The notes below the pieces were generated by a model. The model was not told the origin of the DNA. It saw nothing but the letters and a program-made list of their open reading frames with translations, and searched no databases. Position numbers and translations under genes: made by a program. A stretch of DNA of 64,000 nucleotides, taken from the NCBI RefSeq assembly GCF_020229735.1, contig NZ_CP083455.1, positions 771,001-835,000 on the forward strand, written 5' to 3'. The first letter of the stretch is position 1. Each line of letters begins with the position of its first letter. The stretch comes from Deinococcus taeanensis (GTDB lineage Bacteria > Deinococcota > Deinococci > Deinococcales > Deinococcaceae). This document shows, one piece after another, positions 34,112 to 44,031 of the stretch.

Positions 34112-35200
34112 ATGACGCACCCCGAACCCACCGTCCAGCCCGGCCGTACCGAGAACCTGAACGTCTCCGGCTTCACGCCCCTGATCACCCCCCGCGCCCT
34201 GAAAGCCCGCTGGCCCCTCACGCCCCAGGCTGAAGCGACCGTGCTCGCAGGCCGCCGGGCCGCGCAGGACATCCTCCACGGCCGGGACGACCGCCTGCTC
34301 ATCGTGGTCGGCCCGTGCTCCGTGCATGACCACGACCAGGCGCTCGAGTACGCCCGCCGCCTCGCCACGCTGCGCGAACGGGTCAAGGATCGCCTGGAAG
34401 TGCACATGCGCGTGTACGTCGACAAACCCCGCACCACCGTCGGCTGGCGCGGCTACCTCCTCGACCCTGACATGAACGGCACGAACGACATCAACCGGGG
34501 TCTGGAACTCACCCGTCAGCTCATGGTGCAGGTCAGCGAACTGGGCCTTCCCGTCGCCACGGAACTGCTCGACCCGTTCGCTCCGCAGTACGTCTTCGAC
34601 GCCGTCGCCTGGGCCTGCCTGGGCGCCCGCACCACAGAGTCCCAGACGCACCGCGTGATGAGCAGCGCCGTTTCCGCCCCCATGGGCTTCAAGAACGGCA
34701 CCGGCGGCGGCATCAAACTCGCCGTGGACGCCATCGTCGCCGCCCGCGCCTCCCACGCGTTCTTCACCATCGACGACGACGGGCAGGCGTGCATCGTGCA
34801 CACCCTCGGCAACCCCGACGGTCACGTGATTCTCCGCGGCGGTCGCGGCGGCCCGAACGCCGCGCCGCAGTTCGTAAAGGAAGCCGCCGATCTCATGGCG
34901 GCTGCCGGCCTCACCCCCGCCGTCATGGTGGACTGCTCGCACGCCAACAGCGGCTCTGACCACACCCGCCAGAACCTGGTGTGGCGTGACGTGCTGCATC
35001 AGCGTGCCGCCGGCCAGACCGCCATCAAGGGCCTGATGATCGAAAGTAACCTGCGTGCAGGCAAGCAGAGCATCCCCGCGGACCTCACGCACCTGATCCC
35101 CGGTCTGAGCGTCACGGACGCCTGCGTCGGCTGGGACGAAACCGAATCCCTGCTTCTCGAAGCGCACGCCGCGCTCAGCCGCGAACCCGTCAGGGGGTAA
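34112..35200 (+). CDS. aroF: 3-deoxy-7-phosphoheptulonate (DAHP) synthase, class I
   Basis: The 362-residue enzyme joins phosphoenolpyruvate and erythrose 4-phosphate, the first step of the shikimate pathway. It matches the E. coli AroF/G/H type: [38 protein letters not shown] segment, [43 protein letters not shown], and the ending CVGWDETE. The symbol could equally be aroG or aroH. AGGAG lies 6 bases before the ATG, as expected for a gene behind a long leader. The leader peptide upstream predicts control by supply of all three aromatic amino acids, perhaps in place of isoenzyme-specific feedback. Confidence 0.92.
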   Translation: MTHPEPTVQPGRTENLNVSGFTPLITPRALKARWPLTPQAEATVLAGRRAAQDILHGRDDRLLIVVGPCSVHDHDQALEYARRLATLRERVKDRLEVHMRVYVDKPRTTVGWRGYLLDPDMNGTNDINRGLELTRQLMVQVSELGLPVATELLDPFAPQYVFDAVAWACLGARTTESQTHRVMSSAVSAPMGFKNGTGGGIKLAVDAIVAARASHAFFTIDDDGQACIVHTLGNPDGHVILRGGRGGPNAAPQFVKEAADLMAAAGLTPAVMVDCSHANSGSDHTRQNLVWRDVLHQRAAGQTAIKGLMIESNLRAGKQSIPADLTHLIPGLSVTDACVGWDETESLLLEAHAALSREPVRG

Positions 35201-35300
35201 GGGCTGAACGCCGCCGGGCACGGTGTTCAGGGTGCCGCGAGGCCGCCGGCCGGACCCCGCGCGGTGCCGGTGCATGCAGTTGAGAAGCCGGAATGAGGCT

Positions 35301-35338
35301 GCATGGTCGGCCCCGGCTACGGCGAGGGCGGACCATGC
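35301..35338. terminator. hairpin between convergent aroF and GH16 genes
   Basis: GCATGGTC and GACCATGC form an 8-bp stem around a 22-base region that can pair further (CCC with GGG). It lies at the end of the GH16 gene. Confidence 0.5.
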
Positions 35339-35343
35339 GGCTT

Positions 35344-37314
35344 TCAGTGGGCCGGGATGAGCCGGAAATCCCGGAACGACAGGCTGTACGCGCTGCCAGG
35401 CGCCCCGACCGCTCCGAGCATCTGGAGTTGCGCGGCTGGATTGGTGGCGGGGGCGGTAAAGGTGTACGTGAAGGTCTGGTCGGCGGTGCCCAGGGCGGCT
35501 TTGGCGTCCAGATAACGGGCGTAGCTGCCGCCGTTCTCCCCGACGACCACGGCGACCTCGCGGGCGTCAGAGGCGCGGCTGGTGAAGGTCAGGGTGTACT
35601 TCTGCCCGGCCACGAGGGGAACGTCCGTCTGGTTCAGCTGCACGTGCCAGTTGTTGCTGGGATTCACGTGCGCGACGTTCAGGGTGAGGGTGCCGCCGCT
35701 GGTGGTGGCGCTCAGGCCGCTGGCACCGTCCTCCCAGGTGGTCCAGTAGGCGGTGCCGGGCACGCCGGGGATGCCAGGGTGGGCGGCGCTGTCCTGGGTG
35801 AACGCCGCGTTGTACAGCAGGTTGCCGTCGGCGGCGGGGGGGCGGGCGCCGGCAGCGTTCCCGGTGCGTTTCACGGTGATGTTGTCCAGCCAGACGGGGC
35901 CGGCGCCGGCGTTCCCCAGGTTGAATTCCAGTCGGGCGGCGGCGTCGCTGGTGGCTTTCATGTCGAAGGTCAGGGTGCGCCGCCCGCGGATGGTGCCGGT
36001 CTGTACGGTCTGCTCGCCGGAGTACGCGGCGTACCCGCGGTCCTGGCCGCCGCCCACCTTGACCATCATGGAGCGGTTCTGGGCGGCCCAGGTGTCGAAA
36101 CTCACCTCGTACCGCCCGCCCTGTTCGATGTTCAGGCCGTCCTGGCGGACCTGCACGGCGTAGTTCACGCTGCCGGGGGCAGTGATGTCCGCCTTGAGGG
36201 CGTGGTCCTGCGTGGCGTCGTTGCTGAGGGTCACCCGGCCGTCACTGGTGAACAGCGTCCAGAACGCCGAGTGTGGCACGCTGTCCAGGTGAGTGGTGCC
36301 GGGCGTGATGTGCGGGTCCGTGTCGGCCCAGTCGAAGCTGCTGTTGTACACGAGGTTCCCGTCACCCAGGGCGGGACGGGCGGGCCGGGGCGTCCACGGG
36401 TAGGTCATGGTGGGGCGCGGACCGGGGCTGTTCTTCTCGGCGTTCAGGCCGTACACGCGGACGTAGTCAACGAGCATCTCGGCCGTTTCGGGGGTGGTGG
36501 CGTCGGGGTTGCCGTCGAAGTTGCCGCCCACGGCAAGGTTGAGCAGCAGGTAGAACGGCCGGTCGAACGGGGCAGGCCAGGCGTTCAGGTCCGCGTCCCG
36601 GGTGGGCGGGGTGGTGTTCGAGCTCCACCACTGGGTTTTCTCGCTGGTGAGCTGCCCATCAATGAACCACTGGATTTTCCCGGGGGTCCATTCCACGCTG
36701 TACGTGTGCCACCCGTCCATGCGGCCGCCGTTCGGGTAGGGAACAGTCGCGCCGGAGTACACGTTGTTCGGCCAGACGCCGCCGTAGTGGATGGTCTGGG
36801 CCAGCTCACCGGGTTTGCTGCCCCACCCTTCGGCAATGTCGATCTCGCCGCTGGCGGCCCAGCTGGCGTAGGGGCTGGGTTCCTCGGGCAGGAGCCAGAT
36901 GGCAGGCCACAGGCCCTTGCCGGAGGGAAATTTCGCGCGGATCTCGAAACGGCCGTAGGTGCGGCTGAATTTTCCGGCGGTGCGAATGCGGGCGGAGGTC
37001 CAGTCGAAGGTGCCCGTGGTGGCACCGGCCGGGCCGGTGTAGGCGCCCCTGCGGGCAGTGATGACGAGGGTGCCGTTCTCGACGCGCAGGTTCTCTGGGC
37101 GGTCGGTGTAGTACTCCAGTTCATTGTTGCCCCAGCCGGCAATGTAGTCCGTGCCGGCTGTGAAGCCGTTACCAATCTGCGGGGTCCAGCGGGCCGCATT
37201 GAGGGTGGTGCCGCTGAATTCGTCCTGCCAGGCGGCCTGGGGACTGACAGTGCGGGCAGTGCTGCACGCGGTGAAGAGGGCAGTGAGGGTGAGCAGCAGC
37301 GGCAGTCGGGTCAT
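35344..37314 (-). CDS. GH16 beta-glucanase lipoprotein with two carbohydrate-binding modules
   Basis: The 656-residue protein has a lipoprotein signal (MTRLPLLLTLTALFTAC, lipobox FTAC). A GH16 laminarinase-type catalytic domain follows to about residue 290, with the catalytic motif EIDIAE (nucleophile Glu157, Asp159, acid/base Glu162) and substrate-cleft Trp residues (GLWPAIWLLPE). Two CBM4/9-like beta-sandwich modules fill about 330-500 and 510-656 (NLVYNSSFDWAD and NLLYNAAFTQDS start each). It probably cuts beta-1,3-glucan outside the cell. AGGAG lies 5 bases before ATG 37314. A consensus promoter with a LacI/cre-like operator lies about 125 bases upstream, so sugar control is likely. Confidence 0.88.
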   Translation of the reverse strand: MTRLPLLLTLTALFTACSTARTVSPQAAWQDEFSGTTLNAARWTPQIGNGFTAGTDYIAGWGNNELEYYTDRPENLRVENGTLVITARRGAYTGPAGATTGTFDWTSARIRTAGKFSRTYGRFEIRAKFPSGKGLWPAIWLLPEEPSPYASWAASGEIDIAEGWGSKPGELAQTIHYGGVWPNNVYSGATVPYPNGGRMDGWHTYSVEWTPGKIQWFIDGQLTSEKTQWWSSNTTPPTRDADLNAWPAPFDRPFYLLLNLAVGGNFDGNPDATTPETAEMLVDYVRVYGLNAEKNSPGPRPTMTYPWTPRPARPALGDGNLVYNSSFDWADTDPHITPGTTHLDSVPHSAFWTLFTSDGRVTLSNDATQDHALKADITAPGSVNYAVQVRQDGLNIEQGGRYEVSFDTWAAQNRSMMVKVGGGQDRGYAAYSGEQTVQTGTIRGRRTLTFDMKATSDAAARLEFNLGNAGAGPVWLDNITVKRTGNAAGARPPAADGNLLYNAAFTQDSAAHPGIPGVPGTAYWTTWEDGASGLSATTSGGTLTLNVAHVNPSNNWHVQLNQTDVPLVAGQKYTLTFTSRASDAREVAVVVGENGGSYARYLDAKAALGTADQTFTYTFTAPATNPAAQLQMLGAVGAPGSAYSLSFRDFRLIPAH

Positions 37315-37446
37315 GGGGGCTCCTGTGCGGGCGAGGGCGCGGAGGGGCATGGGGCCGCGTCACCCGGCAGGCTGGTGCGCTGGGGCACGGCCGGGTGGCG
37401 TCCCCGACGGGCGGAGAGCAGCAGGGGAAAGATGGAACTGTGGTTG

Positions 37447-37475
37447 AGCGTACCCAGTCTTGAAAGCGCTGTCAA
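37447..37475 (-). promoter_or_regulatory. sigma70-type promoter of the GH16 gene
   Basis: On the minus strand TTGACA (37475-37470), a 17-base spacer and TACGCT (37452-37447). The -35 is a perfect consensus. Transcription should start near 37440, giving a leader of about 125 bases (37315-37440) in which I see nothing else. Confidence 0.82.
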
Positions 37476-37476
37476 G
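37459..37476. promoter_or_regulatory. LacI-family / cre-like operator over the GH16 -35 box
   Basis: CTTGAAAGCGCTGTCAAG is a near-perfect palindrome centred on CG. Its core TGAAAGCGCTGTCA fits the cre consensus TGWNANCGNTNWCA and the general LacI-family half-site style. It overlaps the -35 box and part of the spacer, so a bound repressor would block polymerase. No LacI-type gene is in the window. Confidence 0.72.
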
Positions 37477-37647
37477 AATGTCTGCCACCGCCCATGAAGA
37501 GGAGAGAACTGCGTTCAGTACAATGAATTCTGGCTGCCATCTGCACGAATGAGCTTATGCCCCACTGAAGTGGGCGTGCGCCCTCCCAAGAAAGCCGCAA
37601 GCCTGCCCTTGCCGCCCTTCACGCTGCGCGCGGCATGCTGAGCAGGT
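37477..37647. other. intergenic stretch before DUF2256
   Basis: Between the GH16 operator and the DUF2256 gene I see a TACAAT at 37518-37523 on the plus strand, 125 bases before the start and without a matching -35, and a 5-bp hairpin (CCCAC-TGAA-GTGGG) at about 37562-37575. No gene is supported. Confidence 0.4.
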
Positions 37648-37824
37648 ATGGCGCGCCGAAACAACACCTTCGGGGGCGGTCGGCCCCCCAGCGAACGGCC
37701 CAGCAAAATCTGCGCCCACTGCCAGCTGCCGTTCACGTGGCGCCGGAAATGGGCCCGTGACTGGGACGAGGTCCGCTACTGTTCTGAGCGCTGCCGGGCC
37801 GCCGCGAAACGGGAGAGACCATGA
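37648..37824 (+). CDS. DUF2256 zinc-ribbon protein
   Basis: ATG 37648 to TGA 37822-37824 encodes 58 residues with the DUF2256 pattern: [20 protein letters not shown], then VRYCSERC. Four Cys (CxxC and CxxxC) should bind Zn. Its stop shares ATGA with the uvsE start, so the two are translationally coupled. From general knowledge, DUF2256 genes often sit beside cryptochrome/photolyase-like genes in other bacteria; here the partner is a UV endonuclease. The function is not known. It is below the usual length cut-off and easily missed. Confidence 0.88.
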   Translation: MARRNNTFGGGRPPSERPSKICAHCQLPFTWRRKWARDWDEVRYCSERCRAAAKRERP

Positions 37825-38720
37825 CCACCCCCACCTACGGCCTGGTCTGCCTGACCCTGGGTCCCGAAGTCCGCTTCCGCACCATCACCCTCACCCGCTT
37901 CCGCGCCCTGCCGCCTGAACAGCGCGCCGCCACACTGCTGGACCTGTACGCCGCGAACATCAGCCGCCTGCGCGGCGCAGCCACCTACTGCGCCGCGCGC
38001 GGCATCCGTCTGTACCGCCTGAGCTCCAGCCTGTTTCCCATGCTCGACCTCGACGGGGACGACACCGGCGCCAGCGTTCTCGCGCACCTCGCCCCGCAGC
38101 TGCTCGAAGCCGGACAGGCCTTCCAGAACGCCGGAATCCGCCTGCTGATGCACCCTGAGCAGTTCATCGTGCTGAACAGCGACCGCCCCGAAGTGCGCGC
38201 CAGCAGCCTGCGCGCCATCACCACCCACGCGCACGTCATGGACACCATGGGCCTGGAACGCAGCCACTGGAATCTCCTGCTGCTGCACGGCGGTAAGGGC
38301 GGCCGCGCCGCCGAACTGCAGGCCCTGATTCCCGACCTGCCCGACCCCGTCCGCCTGCGCCTGGGCCTGGAGAACGACGAACGCGCCTACAGTCCCCGCG
38401 ACCTGCTGCCCGTGTGCGAGGCCACCGGCACGCCCCTGATTCTCGACGCGCACCACCACGTGGTGCACGACCGTCTGCCGGATCAGGAGCACCCCAGCGT
38501 GCGGGAGTGGGTTCTCGCCGCCCGGCGCACCTGGCACCCCCCAGAGTGGCAGGTGGTACACCTCAGCAACGGCCTGGACGGCCCGCAGGACCGCCGGCAC
38601 AGTCACCTGATCAGCCATCTGCCCAGCGCCTACCACGACGTCCCCTGGATCGAGGTGGAAGCCAAGGGCAAGGAGGAGGCCCTGGCGGACCTGCATGCCC
38701 GCCTACACTACAGGGCGTGA
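37821..38720 (+). CDS. uvsE: UV damage endonuclease UvsE/UvdE
   Basis: The 299-residue TIM-barrel endonuclease nicks DNA 5' of UV lesions, starting a repair pathway separate from UvrABC. Metal-site residues can be located: LLMHPEQ (His, Glu), LGLENDE (Glu), [11 protein letters not shown] (Asp, His), VVHLSNG (His), [11 protein letters not shown] (Glu). The position two before the His in VVHLSNG is Val, where structurally studied members carry a modified Lys; the alignment is by eye. It overlaps DUF2256 upstream and gluconokinase downstream (GTGA). Confidence 0.9.
   Translation: MTTPTYGLVCLTLGPEVRFRTITLTRFRALPPEQRAATLLDLYAANISRLRGAATYCAARGIRLYRLSSSLFPMLDLDGDDTGASVLAHLAPQLLEAGQAFQNAGIRLLMHPEQFIVLNSDRPEVRASSLRAITTHAHVMDTMGLERSHWNLLLLHGGKGGRAAELQALIPDLPDPVRLRLGLENDERAYSPRDLLPVCEATGTPLILDAHHHVVHDRLPDQEHPSVREWVLAARRTWHPPEWQVVHLSNGLDGPQDRRHSHLISHLPSAYHDVPWIEVEAKGKEEALADLHARLHYRA
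38704..38709 (+). promoter_or_regulatory. -10 box inside uvsE for gntK
   Basis: TACACT within the last codons of uvsE, 7 bases before the GTG start of gntK at 38717. The gene may thus be both coupled and separately transcribed. Confidence 0.45.
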
Positions 38721-39229
38721 CCTCCAACCCCGGTGAGCCGCAGCGCCTGATCGTCATGGGCGTCTCCGGCAGTGGCAAGACCAGCGTCGGCGAGGCGCTC
38801 GCCGCGGCCCTCCACACCACGTTCCTGGACGCCGACAATTACCACACCACCGAGGCCCGCGCGCGCATGCACGCCGGGCAGGCCCTCACGGACGCCGACC
38901 GCGCTCCCTGGCTCGCCCGGCTGCGCCAGCACCTGTGCGGGCACGGGCGCCTGGTGCTGGCCTGCTCCGCCCTGAAACGCGCCTACCGGGACGAACTGCG
39001 CGTGCCCGGCGTGCAGTTCCTGTTCCTGGACGTGCCTGAACTCCTCCTGCGCGACCGCCTGCAACGCCGCACCGGGCATTACGCCGGCGTCAGTCTCCTG
39101 GACTCCCAGCTGACAACCCTGCAACGACCTGGCCCCGACGAACCGGACGTGCACACCCTGCCGGTCAGCGCAGGCGACACAACCGCTGCCCTCGTCAGGC
39201 GCGCCACCGCCCTGCTGAACGTCAGGTAA
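38717..39229 (+). CDS. gntK: gluconokinase (GntK type)
   Basis: The 170-residue P-loop kinase phosphorylates gluconate to 6-phosphogluconate. Walker A GVSGSGKT is at 15-22, followed by the family pattern [33 protein letters not shown] and [15 protein letters not shown]. The second Asp of the usual DGDDxH motif is Asn (DADNYH), which is common. The GTG start overlaps the uvsE stop. Its place behind a DNA repair gene looks accidental or reflects compact packing. Confidence 0.88.
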   Translation: MTSNPGEPQRLIVMGVSGSGKTSVGEALAAALHTTFLDADNYHTTEARARMHAGQALTDADRAPWLARLRQHLCGHGRLVLACSALKRAYRDELRVPGVQFLFLDVPELLLRDRLQRRTGHYAGVSLLDSQLTTLQRPGPDEPDVHTLPVSAGDTTAALVRRATALLNVR

Positions 39230-39254
39230 GGCAGCGCCCCGCCCGGCGTTCCCC

Positions 39255-39260
39255 TACCCT
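39255..39260 (+). promoter_or_regulatory. -10 box of leaderless promoter
   Basis: TACCCT, then 7 bases, then ATG 39268. Confidence 0.55.
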
Positions 39261-39267
39261 GCAGACC

Positions 39268-40188
39268 ATGACCCGCCGCTTCATGTCCCTGCTGCGTGCC
39301 CTTCCCGTCCTGCTTGTGGCGCAGGTGCAGGCCGCCGGAATTCTCGGCACCAGCGTCACGCCGGCGCAGATTCAGGCGTCCACGTTCTGTCAGCAGTACA
39401 GCTGCGGAGAACCGTTCGTGCGCGGCCGCGACTGGCAGTACCCGTTCAGCCGCTACCAGGGTCTCACCATCACCCGGGAGTCCGGTGAGGCCGGCAGCCG
39501 CGTGGTGAGTGTGAGCCTCTGGGTGCGCAATGACGGCCTGAACGCCGCGGCCGACCGGGCCGCCTTCCAGCAGGCGCAGCGCCTCGCCCTGGGGTACGTG
39601 CCCTACACCGGCGCCGTTGAACCCTGCTACGCCGCCATGACCACCCGTACCCTCGTGAACCGCCCGGACGAACGCACCCTGGGCGTGAGCTGTGAACTGT
39701 GGGACAGCAGCACCGACTTTTACGTCACTGCCGACCCCGCCTACCTCGCACGCACCGCACCCGCCCCGGCGGCCCTGAGTAGCGGACCCACCAAACTTCA
39801 CCGCTGGTCCTTCACGACCTGCGCCTCCCAGAGCGGCACGAACACGTACCTGCTGATGGGCGAGGCGGCCCGCTGCACCCTGCGCATCGAAACGAAAGGC
39901 GAGCAGAGCCCAGTCGTGAAGGCCGAACTGCAGTACGAAATCGAGTATGTGCAAAACGGCCAGTACGTCAAGAAACTCCTGCCCGGGAAGGAACTCTGGC
40001 TGCCCGGCCGGGCGCCCGGCGCCCTCGACCCGCGCCTCACCCAGCAGGGCCGCGTCATCACCCTCAACGTCAGCCTCGCGGTGAAGAAAACGCCCGGCCG
40101 CACCGTGACCAGCCTGAACACCATTGCGAAACTCACCTTCGCAAACGGCGCCGTGAAAACCGCCTATGAACCTCTCCTGGTCCGCTGA
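39268..40188 (+). CDS. secreted protein of unknown function
   Basis: I do not recognise this 306-residue protein. It has a signal peptide (about 22 residues, ending VQAAG), then a region with four to six Cys ([37 protein letters not shown]) that may form disulfides outside the cell, and a beta-rich second half. The Cys spacing suggests a folded extracellular domain. It has a leaderless promoter and ends 37 bases before the exonuclease gene. Confidence 0.72.
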   Translation: MTRRFMSLLRALPVLLVAQVQAAGILGTSVTPAQIQASTFCQQYSCGEPFVRGRDWQYPFSRYQGLTITRESGEAGSRVVSVSLWVRNDGLNAAADRAAFQQAQRLALGYVPYTGAVEPCYAAMTTRTLVNRPDERTLGVSCELWDSSTDFYVTADPAYLARTAPAPAALSSGPTKLHRWSFTTCASQSGTNTYLLMGEAARCTLRIETKGEQSPVVKAELQYEIEYVQNGQYVKKLLPGKELWLPGRAPGALDPRLTQQGRVITLNVSLAVKKTPGRTVTSLNTIAKLTFANGAVKTAYEPLLVR

Positions 40189-40212
40189 CCTCCGCAACTG
40201 CCCCGCAGGCGC

Positions 40213-40218
40213 TACCCT
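40213..40218 (+). promoter_or_regulatory. -10 box of leaderless exonuclease gene
   Basis: TACCCT, then 7 bases, then GTG 40226. Confidence 0.5.
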
Positions 40219-40225
40219 GCGGGGC

Positions 40226-40777
40226 GTGAACGTTGTCGTGTTCGACCTGGAAACCACGGGCCTCTCACCGGAACGAGACGGCATCGTCGAAATTGGCGCC
40301 GTGCGCATCGTGGACGGCCGGGTGGACGAAACGCAGCGCTACGAGACCCTGGTGCGCCCCACCAGCGCCGACGGGCGCGCCATGCTGATTCCCTGGCGGG
40401 CCGAGCGGGTGCACGGCATCAGCAACGACATGGTGCGCGCCTCACCCACCATTGCGCAGGTGCTGCCCGAATTCCTGGAGTTCGTCAACGGCTGGCCGGT
40501 CGTGGCCCACAACATCGGCTTCGACGGCGGGTTCATGCGCACCAACGCCACCCGGCACGGCCTGACGTGGAACCCGGCTGCGGAACACTGCACCGTGCAA
40601 CTCTCCCGCCGGGCATTCCCGAAAGAACGCGCGCACAACCTGACGGTACTGGCCGAACGGCTGGGCCTGAATTTCGCGCCCGGCGGCCGGCACCGCAGCT
40701 TCGGGGACGTGCAGGTCACCGCGCAGGCCTACCTGCGCCTCATGGACCTCCTCCAGAGCAGACCGGTCAAGTCCTGA
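40226..40777 (+). CDS. DnaQ-like 3'-5' exonuclease (DEDDh)
   Basis: The 183-residue protein has the DEDDh exonuclease motifs: Exo I VFDLETTG (Asp7, Glu9), Exo [12 protein letters not shown] (Asp), Exo [12 protein letters not shown] (His, Asp). It may be the proofreading subunit of DNA polymerase III (DnaQ) or a free-standing repair exonuclease; the sequence alone does not decide. The start is a GTG at 40226, fixed by the -10 box; an upstream in-frame ATG at 40166 lies inside the previous gene. Confidence 0.85.
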   Translation: MNVVVFDLETTGLSPERDGIVEIGAVRIVDGRVDETQRYETLVRPTSADGRAMLIPWRAERVHGISNDMVRASPTIAQVLPEFLEFVNGWPVVAHNIGFDGGFMRTNATRHGLTWNPAAEHCTVQLSRRAFPKERAHNLTVLAERLGLNFAPGGRHRSFGDVQVTAQAYLRLMDLLQSRPVKS

Positions 40778-40796
40778 CAGACCCCCGGGGGTGAAC

Positions 40797-40819
40797 GGCC
40801 GGCCCCGCGCGCGCCGGCC
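40797..40819. terminator. hairpin after the exonuclease gene
   Basis: GGCCGGC and GCCGGCC form a 7-bp stem around a GC-rich 9-base loop, between convergent genes. Confidence 0.5.
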
Positions 40820-40875
40820 TGCATGCCAGTTGACTTGCCCACGCCCCAGGTGACGCCGCTGAGTCAGGGCACGCG

Positions 40876-42723
40876 CTACTTCCGCGCAGTCTGACTGCGC
40901 GGAACGAGCACAATCGCATTCGGCACCGGGCGGCTCCAGACGGTGTTCAGGTACCCGCCCAGATTGCCGTACCCGCCGGTCACGAACGCCGTGGCGCTGC
41001 TGCCGCTGTCCAGACGCACCGCGTCCTGCACGCCTGCCCTCGCCAGGGCCGCCGCGAAGGCGTCCGGGGAGCCGTGTTCCAGGAACGCAATCGTGGGCTG
41101 CCCGCCCAGCACCCCGAACGCCACCTGCCGGGTGGCCCGCCAGATGCTGCCCGCCGTGTTGAACCCCTCGCGCTGCGCGTCCAGCACCACACGCCCCCCC
41201 TGAACGAGCAGCGGCCCGGCACTCAGGGCGTCCACAGCCGTGTCCCAGATGCTGTCGGCCCGCCAGTTCAGCGCCACGCCCAGAGGCGCGCCCGCCGCAC
41301 GCGGCAACTGCGGGAACCGCGCCGGGTCGAACGTGAAGGCCAGCGTGCCTTCCGGCGGCGTGACCCCGCCGGTCAGGGCGCGGCCCACTGTGGCGCTGCC
41401 AGGCGCGACCAGCAGCGTGGTGAGCGCGTCAGCGCCCACACGGGTGCGGCCATCCCCAACAAACGCCGTCAGCAGCCCCGCGTCCGGCTTCGACCGGACG
41501 CTGTTCACGGTCACGCTGAAGCCCGCGCCGCTCAGCACGTACCGGGGGCGCGGGTACCCGAACAGCGTGCCGCCCTGCGCCGTGAAGCCCAGCGTGCCCC
41601 GTTTCTCCAGACTGGGCGCGGTCATCAGGCCTCCCACCGCCACGAGATCCACCGGCAGGCGACTGGCCGGGTCGAAGTACCCGCCGTTCACGCCCGCCAC
41701 GCCCCCCGCCTGCTTCACGAGGTCCGCCACGCCACTGGCACGGCCGGTAGCGGCCGTCACCACACGCGGCTGGTAGAGCGCCGGGTCGAAGCTCAGCAGG
41801 TGCAGCCCGCCCAGCTGCCGGTACGCGACGCCGTCCGGCAGGGCGTCCGGATCCACGGGCGGCGGAACGGTGTTGTCCAGGTACGTGGTGGTGTCCACCA
41901 CCACCCGGTACGGATTGTCCAGCGTGAAGATCTCACTGCGGCCGCCCGACGTGGCGAGCGTCACGCTGGCGCCCGCCGCGCCCTGCGCCAGCGTGAGCGT
42001 GTCACCGGACTCCAGCGTCTGCGTGCCCGGCGTAACCCCGACCCCCGGGAGCGTGAGGTTCACGCCGTCCTGCGCGCGGGTCACGGTGTACGGCACCGTG
42101 GCGCTGAGTTCCAGCACCACGCGCTGCACCTCCACCGTGCGGTGCAGGGTCCGGCTGACCCGAACGGTATCCAGGTTCGCACTGGCCGACGGGGTGGGCG
42201 GCACCACCGTCACCGGGATGGGAGGCGCGGGCACAGGGGTCACGGCCGGCACCCCCGGATCCGGTGAGGGCGGCAGCGTGCCGGCCGGCACGCTCTCCGG
42301 CGCCCCGAAATCCAGCAGGGCCGGGGTATCAGCCAGCACCGGCACGCCCAGCGCCGTGAGGGCCGTGACCGGCACGTACAGGCTGCCGCCCGCAAGTTGC
42401 GGCAAGGAAAGTTTGCCGCCCAGGGTAAACCCCACCGCCCGCCACCCGGTGGCCGGCGCGAAGCGCAGTTCCCGGCCGCGGAACAGCAGCCGCAGATCCA
42501 CCGGGTCATTGCGGACAGCCACGCCCAGACGCGGGAGGGTCCACACGGCCAGCGCCTCGCCGCCCGGCAGCACGCGGGATTCCACGGCGCTGGCCTGCAC
42601 CACGCCAGCCACCGCGACCGGACGGGCGGCGGCGGCACCCAGCAGGGTCAGGCCCAGCAGGGCCGTGAGGGTGCCGGAGGTGCGGAGACGACGGGAGGAG
42701 GATCGGCGGGGGCTTCCCTTCAC
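40876..42723 (-). CDS. secreted phosphodiester glycosidase family protein (second copy)
   Basis: The product is 615 residues from GTG 42723. After a basic start and signal sequence ([15 protein letters not shown]) comes a copper-amine-oxidase-like N-terminal domain ([16 protein letters not shown]), a Pro-rich linker, an AMIN-like domain ([20 protein letters not shown] region), and a C-terminal phosphodiester glycosidase domain ([22 protein letters not shown]). It probably works on wall or surface polysaccharide. The start is fixed by TACACT 7 bases upstream. The last codons form a perfect 10-bp hairpin, so the terminator is partly coding. Confidence 0.82.
   Translation of the reverse strand: MKGSPRRSSSRRLRTSGTLTALLGLTLLGAAAARPVAVAGVVQASAVESRVLPGGEALAVWTLPRLGVAVRNDPVDLRLLFRGRELRFAPATGWRAVGFTLGGKLSLPQLAGGSLYVPVTALTALGVPVLADTPALLDFGAPESVPAGTLPPSPDPGVPAVTPVPAPPIPVTVVPPTPSASANLDTVRVSRTLHRTVEVQRVVLELSATVPYTVTRAQDGVNLTLPGVGVTPGTQTLESGDTLTLAQGAAGASVTLATSGGRSEIFTLDNPYRVVVDTTTYLDNTVPPPVDPDALPDGVAYRQLGGLHLLSFDPALYQPRVVTAATGRASGVADLVKQAGGVAGVNGGYFDPASRLPVDLVAVGGLMTAPSLEKRGTLGFTAQGGTLFGYPRPRYVLSGAGFSVTVNSVRSKPDAGLLTAFVGDGRTRVGADALTTLLVAPGSATVGRALTGGVTPPEGTLAFTFDPARFPQLPRAAGAPLGVALNWRADSIWDTAVDALSAGPLLVQGGRVVLDAQREGFNTAGSIWRATRQVAFGVLGGQPTIAFLEHGSPDAFAAALARAGVQDAVRLDSGSSATAFVTGGYGNLGGYLNTVWSRPVPNAIVLVPRSQTARK
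40880..40904 (-). terminator. terminator hairpin within the last codons of the glycosidase gene
   Basis: TTCCGCGCAG and CTGCGCGGAA form a perfect 10-bp stem with a 5-base loop, ending 2 bases before the stop codon. Confidence 0.55.
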
Positions 42724-42730
42724 GCGGGCG

Positions 42731-42736
42731 AGTGTA
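42731..42736 (-). promoter_or_regulatory. -10 box of leaderless glycosidase gene
   Basis: TACACT on the minus strand, 7 bases before GTG 42723. Confidence 0.55.
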
Positions 42737-42826
42737 GCGCCCCCCGGAGCCGGCGCGGGTGAGCACGCCGTCAGCTTCACCGGCCGCCCCCGGCGCGCAG
42801 TCAGGCTCTTGTATGAAATGTGATTT

Positions 42827-42832
42827 TATAGT
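42827..42832 (+). promoter_or_regulatory. -10 box of the mglB-mglA operon
   Basis: TATAGT lies 9 bases before ATG 42842, in one of the most AT-rich stretches of the window (42805-42832). Confidence 0.55.
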
Positions 42833-42841
42833 GACGCCCAT

Positions 42842-43327
42842 ATGATCGAACCATCACTGGCGCTGTACGGCGACGCCTTCGAGCGCGTAGACGGGCTTAT
42901 TCAGGAGCTGCTGGACACCACGGGCGTACGCTACGGCCTGCTGGTGGACCGCAAGGGCTTCGTGCTCTCCCACAAAGAAGCGCTGTGGGCGCCGCGCCCG
43001 CCCGCACTCGACAGCGTCGCCACGCTGGTCGCCAGCAACGCCGCCGCGACGGCCGCCCTGGCCAACATGCTGGGCGAACGCACCTTCAGCGAGCAGATCC
43101 ACCAGGGCGAGAACGGCACCCTGTACGTGGAGAGCGTCGGCACCGACTCGCTGCTCACCCTGATCTTCGACGCCAGCGTGCCGCTGGGCAAGGTCAAGGT
43201 GTACGCCAAGAAGAGCATCGGGCAGATCGCCGCGATCCTCGACGAACTCAAGGACATCCCACCCGTGCAGCTCGGTGAGGACTTCAGCCAGGGCGCCACG
43301 TCCCTGCTGGACGACCTGCTCGGCTGA
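42842..43327 (+). CDS. mglB: MglB, roadblock/LC7-domain GTPase-activating protein
   Basis: The 161-residue protein is a roadblock/LC7 protein of the MglB type, the GTPase-activating partner of MglA in polarity control. The fold is visible in [20 protein letters not shown], the helix [20 protein letters not shown], and the strand [16 protein letters not shown]. It is followed by mglA after 34 bases. In Myxococcus the pair controls pole reversal and motility; in the non-motile Deinococcus/Thermus group its role is not settled. Confidence 0.9.
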   Translation: MIEPSLALYGDAFERVDGLIQELLDTTGVRYGLLVDRKGFVLSHKEALWAPRPPALDSVATLVASNAAATAALANMLGERTFSEQIHQGENGTLYVESVGTDSLLTLIFDASVPLGKVKVYAKKSIGQIAAILDELKDIPPVQLGEDFSQGATSLLDDLLG

Positions 43328-43361
43328 TCGCCCCACCCCCACGTTCGGATACAGGAGACCC

Positions 43362-43952
<591 letters not shown>

Positions 43953-43959
43953 AGGTCAC

Positions 43960-44003
43960 GGAAGGGGGTGGGAAGTGCCGCTGAGCACTTCCCACCCCCT
44001 TCC
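43960..44003. terminator. perfect 19-bp hairpin terminator
   Basis: GGAAGGGGGTGGGAAGTGC pairs perfectly with its complement across a 6-base loop. It lies between convergent mglA and ftsW and can serve both. Confidence 0.85.
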
Positions 44004-44031
44004 GCCGTTGTCGTTCCCGCCCGCGCTGCGG

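Noticed and set aside
35293..37497. Open frame of more than 700 codons on the plus strand, antisense to the GH16 gene
   Set aside because: GH16 and CBM motifs on the minus strand are clear; the antisense product is Gly/Val/Arg-rich without any domain. High GC makes long mirror frames common.
37518..37523. TACAAT as a promoter for DUF2256-uvsE
   Set aside because: No -35 at the right distance and 125 bases from the start codon; kept only as a note.
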